Positions 9,640-20,561 of a stretch of 64,000 nt of DNA are shown here, one piece after another. Positions within the stretch are counted from its first letter, which is position 1. Each line of letters begins with the position of its first letter. The notes below the pieces were generated by a model. The model had not been told where the DNA came from. It did not search any database and saw only the letters and a program-made list of their open reading frames with translations. A program made the position numbers and the translations under genes. The stretch is from positions 7,326,114 through 7,390,113 of the forward strand of contig CM028328.1 of assembly GCA_016647705.1 (NCBI GenBank). The letters run 5' to 3'. This DNA comes from Eucommia ulmoides. Lineage: Eukaryota; Streptophyta; Magnoliopsida; Garryales; Eucommiaceae.

Positions 9640-12600
9640 AAATGATTTGATTTTCATTATCGGTGGTGAAAATGTATTGTTAATACCTATAAACACAAAT
9701 GTTACTGTACAATAACTATTCTCAAATTCACAATCACTTCACGAAAATAATTGTACAGTAACTATCAATATTACGTTTAATTTGTGTAAAGCGTACAGTT
9801 ATCATGATTAATTATTGTACAATAATAATCGTATTGGTGGATTGATTTTATAGAAAAATTGAAATTTTGCTCCACTGATTGTGAAAATGTGTTGTTACTA
9901 CCTCTAGAACAAATATTAATGCATAACAATTATTCTCAAATTCACAATCACTTCATGAAAGCCACTGTATGGTAAATATTAACATTGTGTTCAATTTGTG
10001 TAAAACATACAATTATTATGATTAATTTTGTAGAAGAATATTACAGGGGAGCAATATTACTGCGTAGCAAATGTCCTTACCGCTACTAAAGCCTTATTGC
10101 CGCTAAAATGTATCGAAGGCTCAACTACCAAGTTTGTCATTTATTATGTCCTTAATAAGTTCTGCCTTTCCATAGTTGATATTCCGTTATTGCTTATGCG
10201 CTTGATTTCTATTTGTTGCCCAAGGACAAACTGCCTTATTAGATACGTAACAATCGTTCCACAATCAGGCCTGTCAAAAACAAATATACAACATTCTAAT
10301 ATGTCCAAGCATATATTCAAAAAATTAATACAAATCCAAAATGACACTTACGGGTTGCTCTTTTGTTGTATAGCAACAATGTCGAAAACAAGTAACCTTT
10401 GCATTTATTATTGTACAACAACTTTTTTAGCATGGGCCCTAAGGACCATGTCGAAAACATAGTAACCTTGCAATGTTGTTGTACAACAACTTTTATACTG
10501 ATGTAGCAGGCTTTATAATCTTGCAATTGTCATTGTTCACAAAAAAAATTTGTACAAGTAACATATGCAATTATCGCTGTACAACAACTTTTTACCATGG
10601 ACCCCAAGAACCGTGTCGAAAACATAATAAGCTTTAAATTTTGTTATACAATAACTAATTTCAAGAGCCAAATATCACTCATGTAATAGAAGAAAATAAC
10701 AAACCAATTTCAACTTGAATAGGATTTTTTGTTGTACAGTAAAACTTCCAAGAACACAATATTCAACAAATGCAATGGAAATAAATAACACTTTTAAAAC
10801 TTGACTTGAATATGAAATTTTGTTATACAGTAACTAATTCTAGGAACTCAAACATCGCTCGTGTAATGGAAGAAAATAACAAACCAATTTCGACTCGAAT
10901 AGTGGATTTTTGTTGTACAGTAACATATTCCAAGAACTCAATATTCAACAAATGCAATGGAAGAAAATAACAATCTAAAATTTGACTTGAATATAGAACT
11001 TTGATATAATTTTTATTGTTATGGAATAATTAATGCACAGTAATTCTTTATGCAACTCGAATTCTGGAAGACTAGATAGATGTGTATCCATATCAACACA
11101 GTCCTTTTATTTTTTATTTTTTAAGACTTCAGTTTGGATTAAGGTTTGGAACTGGAATTCTGGATAGTAAGTTTACCATATATGGAAAGTTCATGTGATT
11201 GAAACTTAACAATGTTATTCATATAAACGTAGGGGGAGAGAAATTTTGATCGACAGCAAAATTCAACATCTGAACATTGTTGAATATGGACAAAAATTCA
11301 ACAATTCCGGTGCCACACAAAAAAAAATCAACTTCTAAACATTAACAAGAAGGGTTTTAATCTCTATAAATCAAACATCAATTTTTGTTACACATTAACT
11401 AAACATCAATTTTTACATCCAGTACCGATTTGATCAACAACCACACATCAACAGTGAAAAGTCTCAAAATGTGAATCCAAAACAAGTCTTCAATTCGTGT
11501 TTTTTACGACACAGTAATATTCCATATAAATCAAACATATTTTTTTTGCTATATACTAATTAAATATCAAATATTACACCATAATAACAATTCGATAAAA
11601 ATCTCACATCAACAATAAAATGTAACAAATTATCAATCCAAAACAAGTCTTTTAATTCGTGATTTTTGCTACACAGTAAAAATCTCAAGATTGATTGCTA
11701 CACAGTAACTATTCCAACAATTTGGGATTGGAAACAGAAATTGATAACAGAAACAGTAGCCATCTCTATTTATGATGAAAACAAAGCGAAATTCAAGAAC
11801 ACAATTGCATATATGTGATTCTGCTACACACCAACAATTCTAACAACCCAAACAGTAAATATTTCAAGAAATCAAGCACCAACACATCAACCATGAAAAA
11901 GAATAAACCCCACATCAAAATTTGATTTTTGCACAGTAATATTCACCTAAACAGACACAAGCAAACAACAACAATGTCAAGACACAAGAATTCAATTGTG
12001 GATGTTTGCTACAAAGTAAATATCTAAAGAAATCAAACATCAACAATGGAAAGTAACTATACTGTTTTCCCCAATTTAAGAACAAAATCGATTTTTGCTA
12101 CGCAGTCACTTTTGACAAAAAACGCCCACATCAACTATAAAAAGCAACAAACCTACACTTTAATACTCGATTTTTGCATAGTAGTAACAAAATCCTAAAT
12201 CAATAGATGATTTTAACTAGAGATAGAAAAGAACAATATGTTGCAACAAACAATAAACCCTAAAATGGAAAATATATGTGGAGAGACGAAGCAAAAACAG
12301 AACAATATCATTTTGGTACTAAACTTCACTGCAAATTTCCCTACTAATTTCAAAAATTTTCATTCGAAGGCAGTATGAAGAGGATGCATTTTTCTCCTCT
12401 CCAGGTTGATAATTCCAATTTTCAAACGGCAACGAACAGTAAAAGGAACACGAGATCTTTGTACAAAAGCTACAGCTAGAAAAAGAATTCTAAGAATTAG
12501 CCTCTTAGGATACCTGAATTTCAATCAAAATTCATCACATAGCAGCAACGTGTTCTTCAAACAAAAACACTTAATTTTCTAAAATTGCTTCATGATCGAG

Positions 12601-13060
12601 CTCCAATTGATCACGCTCTCACATAACTGCTTCAGTCCTTCGAACAACTACTGCAACTTACCGGAGATGGAAATGAGAGCGACGGCAATGGCGTGTGGGA
12701 CTGTGACGATGAGAGGAATCTCAATATATCAAACTTGAATAAGAAAAGAGGAAGAAGATAGAAAAATCAAACCAAGAAATCAACATCGATTGTTGCTACA
12801 CATTAATTAAATATTATTTTTGCTAAACAGTGATGATTTGATCAACAAAACAGTAACCAACTCAATCTCCATTGTTGTTGCACAGTAAAATCGCGAAATC
12901 CTAAACCCTAAACGGTGATTTGGGCGTATTTCCAGGCCAATTTTTTTTCATGAAACCAAACAACACCCACATCAAAAATCGATTTTAGCACAACAATTAA
13001 TATATCAAGAACTCAATCGTCATTGTTACTGCACAGTAAAATCACGAAACCCTAAATGGA
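9640..13060. repeat. Block of degenerate repeats carrying the motif ACAGTAA
   Basis: Short variants of TACACAGTAA, TGTACAGTAA and GCACAGTAA recur about a dozen times, for example near 9758, 10735, 10826, 10917, 11500, 11673, 11701, 11931, 12886 and 13033. Longer imperfect units are visible. One is about 225 bp, at 9647-9840 and 9872-10026 (shared CTCAAATTCACAATCACTTC). Another is about 185 bp, at 10640-10795 and 10823-10980 (shared GAAGAAAATAACAA). No gene frame survives. Confidence 0.6.
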
Positions 13061-13163
13061 GAAGAGATTGGGAGCAATGAAGCACAAATCGAAAAATCGC
13101 AACTAACTAGAGAAGGACACCGATGGCGTGTAACAAGGACGGCGACGGCGGCTGGGAATGGAC

Positions 13164-13240
13164 AGCGACGACGCTTGGAATCAATGACGATGGCAACGGC
13201 TCCTGGTAGTTTCGGCTACGGCGACGACGCTTGGAATCAA
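13164..13240. repeat. Direct duplication in the GC-rich part of the LTR
   Basis: GCGACGACGCTTGGAATCAA occurs twice, at about 13164 and 13219, in a GACGG/GACGA-rich stretch. This is the counterpart of the GC-rich block seen in the other long LTRs. Confidence 0.7.
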
Positions 13241-14242
13241 TGCTAAACCGCGGCATGATGCTTCTGGGTAGGAGAAGAACCCTTCTCTGCGATTGAAGCT
13301 AAGGTTTTGATTATTACCTGTGAAATCCAACACTACAAACTGAGATTGAAGTTAGGGTTTTGATTAGGACCTGTGTTGTTCACTTCTGAAATAGAATTCC
13401 ACCGATTTGAAGTAGACGATGGCACCGCAGGGGTATACCACACCGATTGGAACAGAAGGATGTGAAGAACCCTTGCTGTGAAGACGACGACGACGGGACT
13501 GTGACTGGACGGCTGTGAAGACGACGGTGATGAATCGACAGCTGTGACGACAACTGCGAGAGAAGGAAGACGACAGCGAGGGGTATTTGGAATCTGAATG
13601 AACCATTGCTGAAAATGAATTATTAATAGAAGGAAAATGATTGTGATTCACCCTTCGTTGTAGCTTTCCACCAAAAATTCACCTTGCAATTTTACTCTTC
13701 ATCACGCGCTTCCATCCCTGTTGGCACCTCACGGCAAGAGCTTGGGGTTTTTAGAAAATTGATTGTGTTTTTGGGGATTACTCTAATAAATACATGGGCC
13801 TTGGGGCCCATATTAAAAACCCCTTGTTTTTTTTGTATATATTTAAATGTTGCTACTTCATTCCCTTCTTAATCTTTGTATATTGATATAGCTATATATA
13901 TAAAGTTAAGAGTTTCTTAATATATACACATACATTATATATATAATTTATATGGTCAAAATTTGTTTCCTTATATAAATGAAGGAAACAATTTTGATCA
14001 CTAATTTATTTATTTACACAATATTCTTCTTAAAATAAAAAAAAAAATATTAATTATATCCCAAAACTCTATATTTTAAATAGCACAATAGTCCCAAAAT
14101 AATTAAAAGTCAATTTAAAATTAACATTTAACCCCAAAAATTATCAAATACTATTTATACCATAAATTTACAAAACAATCCCGAAAATATTATATTTATA
14201 TAAAATAATATTTTCAAAAATACAAATTTTCGGAGTATTACA

Positions 14243-14957
14243 GTAATCATATATTTTTTTTCTTTAGAACCACTCACTGTCAGAGCATATCATAGGCTTT
14301 TGGTACTTTTTGATTCAAAGTCCAAGTAATACAGCTTCTCTCGTCTAATACCACAATCAATCATCGTCCTGGTTTTGATGTCCTTAAACACAGCAAAATT
14401 AGGCCAACATATTACAATATAAGATAAAGTAGTGGTTATTTGAGAAACTGACAAAATGTTATAATTTAAAAATGAAACAACTAAGACATACATTCAATTT
14501 AATGTATTGGAGAGAGTCAAAGATTTTTTCCCAATAACTGAGGGTCAAAGTTCTATTTTCAGTAGAGACAAATTTTTGGGTACAGTACTTGAATGGTGAG
14601 ACTTGTCTAGAATTATATGTCATGTAATCTATTGTACTAGAACAATTATCCATGCATTATTCAAAACAGGTGTTGAAATGTTTGAAACATTACCAACATT
14701 GTCTGCAGTTATTTCCAATGCTAAAGCGTTGTCAATAATTTCATTTTCCCCTTTTTTTTTTTTTTTGGACAACTACTGTAGTGGAAGGTTTTTGGTGATT
14801 TTTATTTACGCGACTAGGATCCCAACATTCTGGATTGCCACCTGTTCAAAACAATGACTTTTGGAATGACCAGTCTTATGACAATGAGTACATTTGCGTG
14901 AAAACTTGTCAACACCGGTAGATCTATCATTGTTGGGTTGTGCTCTATATTTCAACT
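14243..14957 (-). pseudogene. Old Ty1/copia gag/protease fragment
   Basis: The minus strand encodes a CCHC zinc knuckle (CTHCHKTGHSKSHC, 14.86-14.92 kb), followed by a protease-to-pre-integrase stretch with several stops and frameshifts. The order is right for the upstream half of the copia element whose integrase lies at 7607-8445, so the two pieces flank the inserted LTR element. Homology stops near 14957 where a tandem repeat begins. I see no LTR for this copia copy. Confidence 0.65.
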
Positions 14958-14962
14958 CAATA

Positions 14963-15064
14963 AGATAATGGAAGATTTGAAAAGAATAAATTATTACCAT
15001 TCTTCTAAATCTCGATAATGGAAGATTTGAAAAGAATAAATTATTTCCATTCTTCTAAATCTCA
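14963..15064. repeat. Tandem pair of about 52-bp hairpin-like units
   Basis: The unit GATAATGGAAGATTTGAAAA..CCATTCTTCTAAATCTC occurs twice with one or two differences. Each unit is nearly self-complementary (AGATTTgAAaAGAAT against ATTCTTCTAAATCT). Looser relatives continue to about 15200 and near 15440-15560. Confidence 0.75.
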
Positions 15065-16390
15065 TTCCATAAGATAGCAGGAGAACGTAAAATAAAAATA
15101 AAATTTTATGAATCCTCTAGATTTCAATTTAATGAGATAATGAAGGGTTCTTGTGAAATAATAATAAATTACTGTTGTTATTCTAAATCTTATTATCTAA
15201 CTCAAAAATATTTTCTTATAAACTAAATTTAATTTCAATCTACTTTGAGCGAATTTACAAATTAGTAAGTTAAGGGGGAGATCTTTATACAACAATTATT
15301 CATTCTCCCAAACGGAGTGAAATTTTTACATGTAGATGGCAAATCACTTCGCTAAACACGCTTTTCTACAAATTTGATCAAAATTAAAAATATTTTTGTT
15401 TTTCTATATATCAATCTATTGAAATAATGGAGAAACATAAGAAAAAAAAAAATGTTTTCCATATTTCAAATGAATGAGATAATTGAGAAGAATAAAAAAA
15501 TATAAAAAAAAGGATAAAAAATATTCTTTCATATTTCGATTCAATGAGATATTAGAGAATTATAAATAAAGGTCTCACGGGATTAATTTTGTCATTTTTA
15601 CATATTTGACAAGTGATTTTGCTTAGGATCATTTAAAAAGAATTATACGAATGCAGTCTTGGAATAAATGACACATACCACAGTAAATATAATTTTGAAA
15701 ATAAATTTACAACTCGATAAGTAATAGAACTAAGCAAATTACAAAAAATATCCGTTTATCATTTTCATAAGAGCGACTTGAATATGTGTGCTTTAGTTAG
15801 GAAGTCTTATAATTTTCATACTTTTAGGGAAGTTTCTTTACGAGCAATTACATGAGCAAAAATGACACCTATATCTGCACAAGGGGTTAGTTATGTCAAA
15901 AATATAGAAAATCCCTCTAGTTGGTTGTATTTATATTTAGGGTTTTTTTTTATTCAGAGTCCTAAAACTTAAAAAAATAAAAAAATAGAAAATAAAAATA
16001 AAAAATAAAAAAATTAAGGACTATTAAAATTAGACTTGTGTCAAAAGTATCAAAATAATTATCATTCCAAAATTACCCCTCATTTATATATACAAATTCT
16101 ACTTAATTTTTGAAATTTCATTAAATTTTATTTTTTAATAATTTTTTTTTAATTTTATTTTTAATTAAAAAATTTATTTAATTTTATTTTCTATTAAAAA
16201 TTTATAGTTTCTTTTAAAATGACAAATACTCTTATGAAGGGCAATTTTATCATTAAAAATATCAGTAGGAGTTGGTGCATTATTTTTTTTTTAAATAAGA
16301 CTTGTGAACAATGTTTTATTTGATTGGGTCTCAAAAAATTGTTGTGTTTTAAAATTGGAGTCATGGAAGAAAGCTCTTTGCACGTGGGGG
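15065..16390. other. AT-rich non-coding stretch
   Basis: Contains loose copies of the AATGAGATAAT motif and long A/T runs near 15.96-16.2 kb. No exon, RNA gene or mobile element end can be supported. Confidence 0.45.
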
Positions 16391-16642
16391 TGGGGGCTAG
16401 AATTTCACATCGAATTTGTGAAACTTCCCAAAATAGTCTACATATGAAATGAGTTACTCCACTTGACACAATATGGTTTTAGGTTGGAACCTCCTAATAT
16501 GATATCAGAGTTAGGTTTGGGAAGTCTCATTTGTTTGTCTCCTATTGTTTGAATGTTTGTTTTGTCTTTTCCGTTGTTTGATCGCATCACGTGAAAGGCG
16601 GGATTACAGGTGAGAATGATTATTAGAATCCCACATCGAATT

Positions 16643-18499
16643 AGTAACGACTCGGTTTCCCAGGGCAGTCACTAGGTTTCTCCCAAGGAGGAATAGAACC
16701 AAAATACAAACCACTCCACCACCATGTTTACGTTGCGCCACTCTAATAATAATAATAATAATAATATATTTTTCCAATTTAAAATTTTTAGCTTTTATAC
16801 AAAACCGTCTATTTTGAAATAAAATTACAAAAATATTTCAACCACTCACTCCTAACAACTGTCCTGACAGCCTCCAAAATAAAATACTCTACCTCCTCTG
16901 ACTCTACCTAGCACCAATAGTGGACTCGCCTCTAGTTGAGATACCTGAGACTAAATATTTTATCGGTATATTATCTTCATAATATAAAAATAATTTATGA
17001 ATCAAATATAATTATCAAATACCATTTTTCAAAGATAATATAAATATAACCACATCAGAGTCGAAATAACATTCTACAACTATCATTGGAATGAGAGAAT
17101 GTATTTAAACCAACCAATCAAATTATTCTTATATATAATAAAATATTTCACACATATTTTCCTACTACCCATAAAATCGTTCTACCTCACGATCGAGAGT
17201 GTCGACGGTTCCGTAACCTGTACAATTGTGTCATCTAAGGTGGCTATCAGTGTCAGAGTCATTTAATATCTCCAATGGTAGGAGCAACCACCCTACATGA
17301 TTTGTCTGATAGGTAACAATATATATCCATCATGAAAGACTTGCATGACAGATAACAACATATATCCACCATGCAAGACTTGTCTGAAAGTTAACAACAC
17401 ATATCCATATCCCGTAGGACATGCCCTCCTGACGAGAAGACAACTATGACATAATCGGATAATAAAATCACTTTTTACATTTAAAAATTTACTTGATCCG
17501 TGTAACGTTATAAAATAATTCATTTTAATAAATCCATTTTTTCACATTTTTTTACGAAAATATAATTTGACAATTTACATAGAAGACAGTAAATTCAGCT
17601 CGATTTTTATGCTACTAAAAATACGCTATTGTCGTAACACTGACGGAGTCGACGTTGCCTGTAAATCTAACAACGGCAGAGTCTAAATTAAGAATTTATC
17701 TAAATAATCTAAAATAACATGCAATACGTAGAATGCATAAATGCACTAAAATACGAAAAATATTATTCTAATAAAATTTATAATTTTTACTTTAATTACG
17801 ATTCTTCACAAATTCATCATATCTATGTATCAATATAGACTCATTATATTTTCCAAACCCATATATATATATATATATATACTACCCACGCAACACACCC
17901 ACATATGTATATATATAGGACACCCATGCATACATACATATCTATATATATATATATATAATGAAAAAAAAATTAAAGAATTCACCTGCCGGATGAAGAA
18001 GATGATTCATCAAGAGGGTTTTTTAAAAAAAATAAAGTGGAGAATCCTCGAACCTTGAACAAGTGTGTGTATAGATATAAATGTATATACACACATGTGT
18101 GTGTACATATAATATATGCATTAAATGCTCAGATCACTCCACCGCCTCAACAAGTTTGTCTTATCTCTTATTGATTAAATACACTTATCACCACATAAGA
18201 TCAATAATATTTTATTTCAACCCATAATTCTTAAAGATCAATTTTTAAAACTTTCTTATCAATGTTTAGTCTCCTATGATAAGTTACACTAATTCCTCCA
18301 AGAATCTTTAAAAATTTCATTTAAGTTTCAAGGGTAAAAGTTAACATTTTTTTTTTTTAAATAGCAACTGTACCCCCAAAATTTTAAAATCTAAATTAAA
18401 TTAACCAATTAACCCAACAAATTTCTAAAATCAAAATTTTAAATACCAAAGTGACCCATAAAAATTTTAATTATAATATTTAAATGACCCTCTATACCC

Positions 18500-18563
<64 letters not shown>

Positions 18564-18610
18564 TCTAAAATGCAATTAAAAATATGCATATGCAAAGGTC
18601 GGGTCTTACA
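16643..18610 (-). mobile_element. Solo LTR, gypsy type, with perfect 5-bp target duplication
   Basis: On the minus strand it starts TGTAAGACCCGACC at 18610 and ends GAGTCGTTACT at 16643 (the final CA has become CT). GAATT flanks it on both sides (16638-16642 and 18611-18615). The TRIM sequence continues across the join, which confirms the insertion site. It carries the box GTTACGGAACCGT followed by CTCGATCGTGAGG and an (ATT)n tract. It is related in plan to the LTRs at 2391 and 29889. Confidence 0.9.
18501..18563 (+). repeat. (ATT)n microsatellite, about 20 units
   Basis: A pure ATT run inside the solo LTR 16643-18610. Confidence 0.95.
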
Positions 18611-18703
18611 GAATTAGTGAGGCTTCCCGAAGTAGTCTACATATGCAAGGGGTTTCTTCACTTGACACCGTATGGTTTTAGGCTAGAAACTCCTAACAAT
18701 ATT

Positions 18704-19848
18704 AAAGGAAAAATTACCGAGTGGACCCAAAGTAAACGTGTAATTACCAATTGATTGCAACTGTTTAAATTTGAATCAAGCAATCCCATTGTGCATATAT
18801 TCCGAACCATTTAGTCCCAATTTCAAAAAACGTTGAAATTAACATGACTAATTTGCCCATTCGTGAATCACAAGATTGGAATTTTTCATATTTAACAATT
18901 TCATAACAAAATTATTTTATTAAAATCAAAATAATTATTATTGTATACATTTTTTCACAATCTAATTATATATTCAAATTCATCGGAATAAGATCTTCAA
19001 AAGGATATCACATTTGCTATTTTTCTGATTTGTTTATTCGTACATTCATGTTACATTCAACATGGTACTTTCAAAAAAAATTATTTTTGCATTTGTGTTC
19101 ATTTAACACGATCTAATATATTATCAAAATACAGTTGAGTATAACATTTAATATCCAAATTACCTTTATCAATAAGTCATGTTACATTTAACACCTTCAT
19201 ACAATTTGTGCTACTATTAACATTAATTGATGGTATTTCTATTGAATTGAATGCCATATTCAACACTCATGAGGGCACACAGATTATAGTATTGTTATAT
19301 ATAAAATTCACATGCATCCTAATCCGGAACTCAAAAAAAATTAATAACCCATTTTGAAGATCATGATTTATAGATCATTGTAGTACAAAAAATCATTTAA
19401 CAACAATCACAATTGAAAAAAATTGTAGGTTTCGTTTTCAATTTCATTATAGTTTATTATCATATTTTGTTTCGCGTTTTTAAGGGTGACAACGTGTATG
19501 GAATGTAACGATTAATTAATAGGGACAAATTAGTCCAAGAAATGTCAGTAGGAGTAATCGGTGCAAAAAAAAAAAAAAATTAGATTTATTTGGTAGTTTC
19601 CACACTAATTTGGGAGTTGGTGATAAGTGCACCTACATTTAATTGCGTTGATTTTATTGCATTTTGAATCCAAATATACTGAAATATCAAATGACTATGT
19701 ACTTGGCATGTATTATTGAAATACTAAAACCGTCAAATAGTATTCATGTGCTATACGTTTGATATATCATGTAGCATTCAAAAAGACAAAAAATATTAAT
19801 GAAATTTAAGAAAACCAAAATTTATTTTTTCTATTTAAATTAAAACCG
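18704..19848. other. AT-rich non-coding stretch
   Basis: No gene recognised. The right edge is the abrupt junction with the truncated LTR at 19849. Confidence 0.45.
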
Positions 19849-20422
19849 TGAATTCTAATGGGGGACACCGGTGTGGTGTCAGCCAAAAAATCTCCGGCGT
19901 GAGAATAAATTAATCTAAATATAATGAGAATAAATTGTACACTTCAATCAAAGTCCCCATTACCAGTTACCTTCCTCCCTTTTTATAGGGTGATCTGTTT
20001 GTTATCTCTTAAATGGAAATATCATTCAGTTACTCGTATGTCTCTACCGTTACGTATAATAGCCATTATCCCCGTATTTAAGGAAGAATACTTGTAACGG
20101 TCTCCATTAATGGAGGATTGTTACAGTCAATTCAGACTTATTCTAATATATACAGGTTTAGACCGAAACTCTTAAATGACTAGTTTCTTCTTTGACTTTT
20201 GACACCTTGGGGCTTATACATACCCAATTATAGACCTTATCATGTGGCCGCCCATATATTCATATAGATCACTAAATCAGTGTTTGAATCATGGACTTAT
20301 GCTGGCCCAGCCCACTTAACAAGCGAGTTTACCTGACTCCAATTCAGAGCCCATATAACGAATTCGACCCGTTTAGGATTTTATACCTAGGTCAATTTGG
20401 GGCAGGAGTTTTACACACATCA
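19849..20422 (-). repeat. 3' LTR of the Tat element, lacking its last ~85 bp
   Basis: Matches 33418-33990 throughout, and its start (minus strand TGATGTGTGTAAAAC) is intact at 20422. The match stops at 19849, although the 5' LTR continues to 33333, where it ends CATCA just before the primer-binding site. A purine-rich tract (AGAGGGTAAA on the minus strand) lies next to the start, as expected for second-strand priming. Confidence 0.85.
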
Positions 20423-20561
20423 TTTACCCTCTAGACTTTTGCGATGATTCAGACAAAGAGAAACGAAATATCATTTCTTCCTTGAGTAAGTTCTTCCTTG
20501 CATCCCTTTGATTCTCGACATTTTTCTTCGCATTTTGACTTGTTATTCATTATTTCACAAA

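Larger units (their letters stand above)
8446..14242 (-). mobile_element. Internally deleted gypsy-type LTR element inserted in the copia relic
   Basis: Read on the minus strand, it starts TGTAATACTCCG at 14242 and has a long LTR ending GGTCGTTACA at 8577. A primer-binding site GAGTGGTATCAGAGTTGA (complementary to initiator Met tRNA) follows directly. Only a short AT-rich spacer comes next, then about 90 bp of a second LTR end (GGAGAAATCAAGTGACGACC..TTGTTACA) finishing at 8446. All coding sequence and most of the second LTR are gone. The flanks ATAAC and GTAAT agree at three of five bases, consistent with a decayed 5-bp target duplication. The copia reading frame lies on both sides. Confidence 0.75.
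8577..14242 (-). repeat. Very long LTR (5.7 kb) of the deleted element
   Basis: The last 850 bp (8577-9130 in particular) match the tail of the LTR at 51151-54521 motif for motif, including TCATGAAATATGTATGAGT, GAGATACACGTTTATGTG and AGGGCCGGTGAGAATGAAAC when read on the minus strand. The first 300 bp match that LTR's head. The middle 4 kb has no counterpart there and may be an expanded repeat block or a nested insertion. Confidence 0.65.
16395..18698 (+). mobile_element. TRIM (miniature LTR element) split by a solo LTR
   Basis: The first terminal repeat (about 16395-16499) reads CTAGAATTTCACATCG..ACTTGACACAATATGG..CCTCCTAATA and is followed at once by TGATATCAGAG, a mutated TGGTATCAGAG primer-binding site. 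The second repeat reads TTAGAATCCCACATCGAATT (16623-16642), is interrupted by the LTR 16643-18610, and resumes AGTGAGGCTTCC..ACTTGACACCGTATGG..CTCCTAACA to 18698. Without the insert the TRIM would be about 335 bp. No outer target duplication is clear. Confidence 0.75.

Noticed and set aside
13364..13651. 95-codon Ser/Arg-rich minus-strand frame
   Set aside because: It lies in the GACGA-rich LTR block. Composition explains it.
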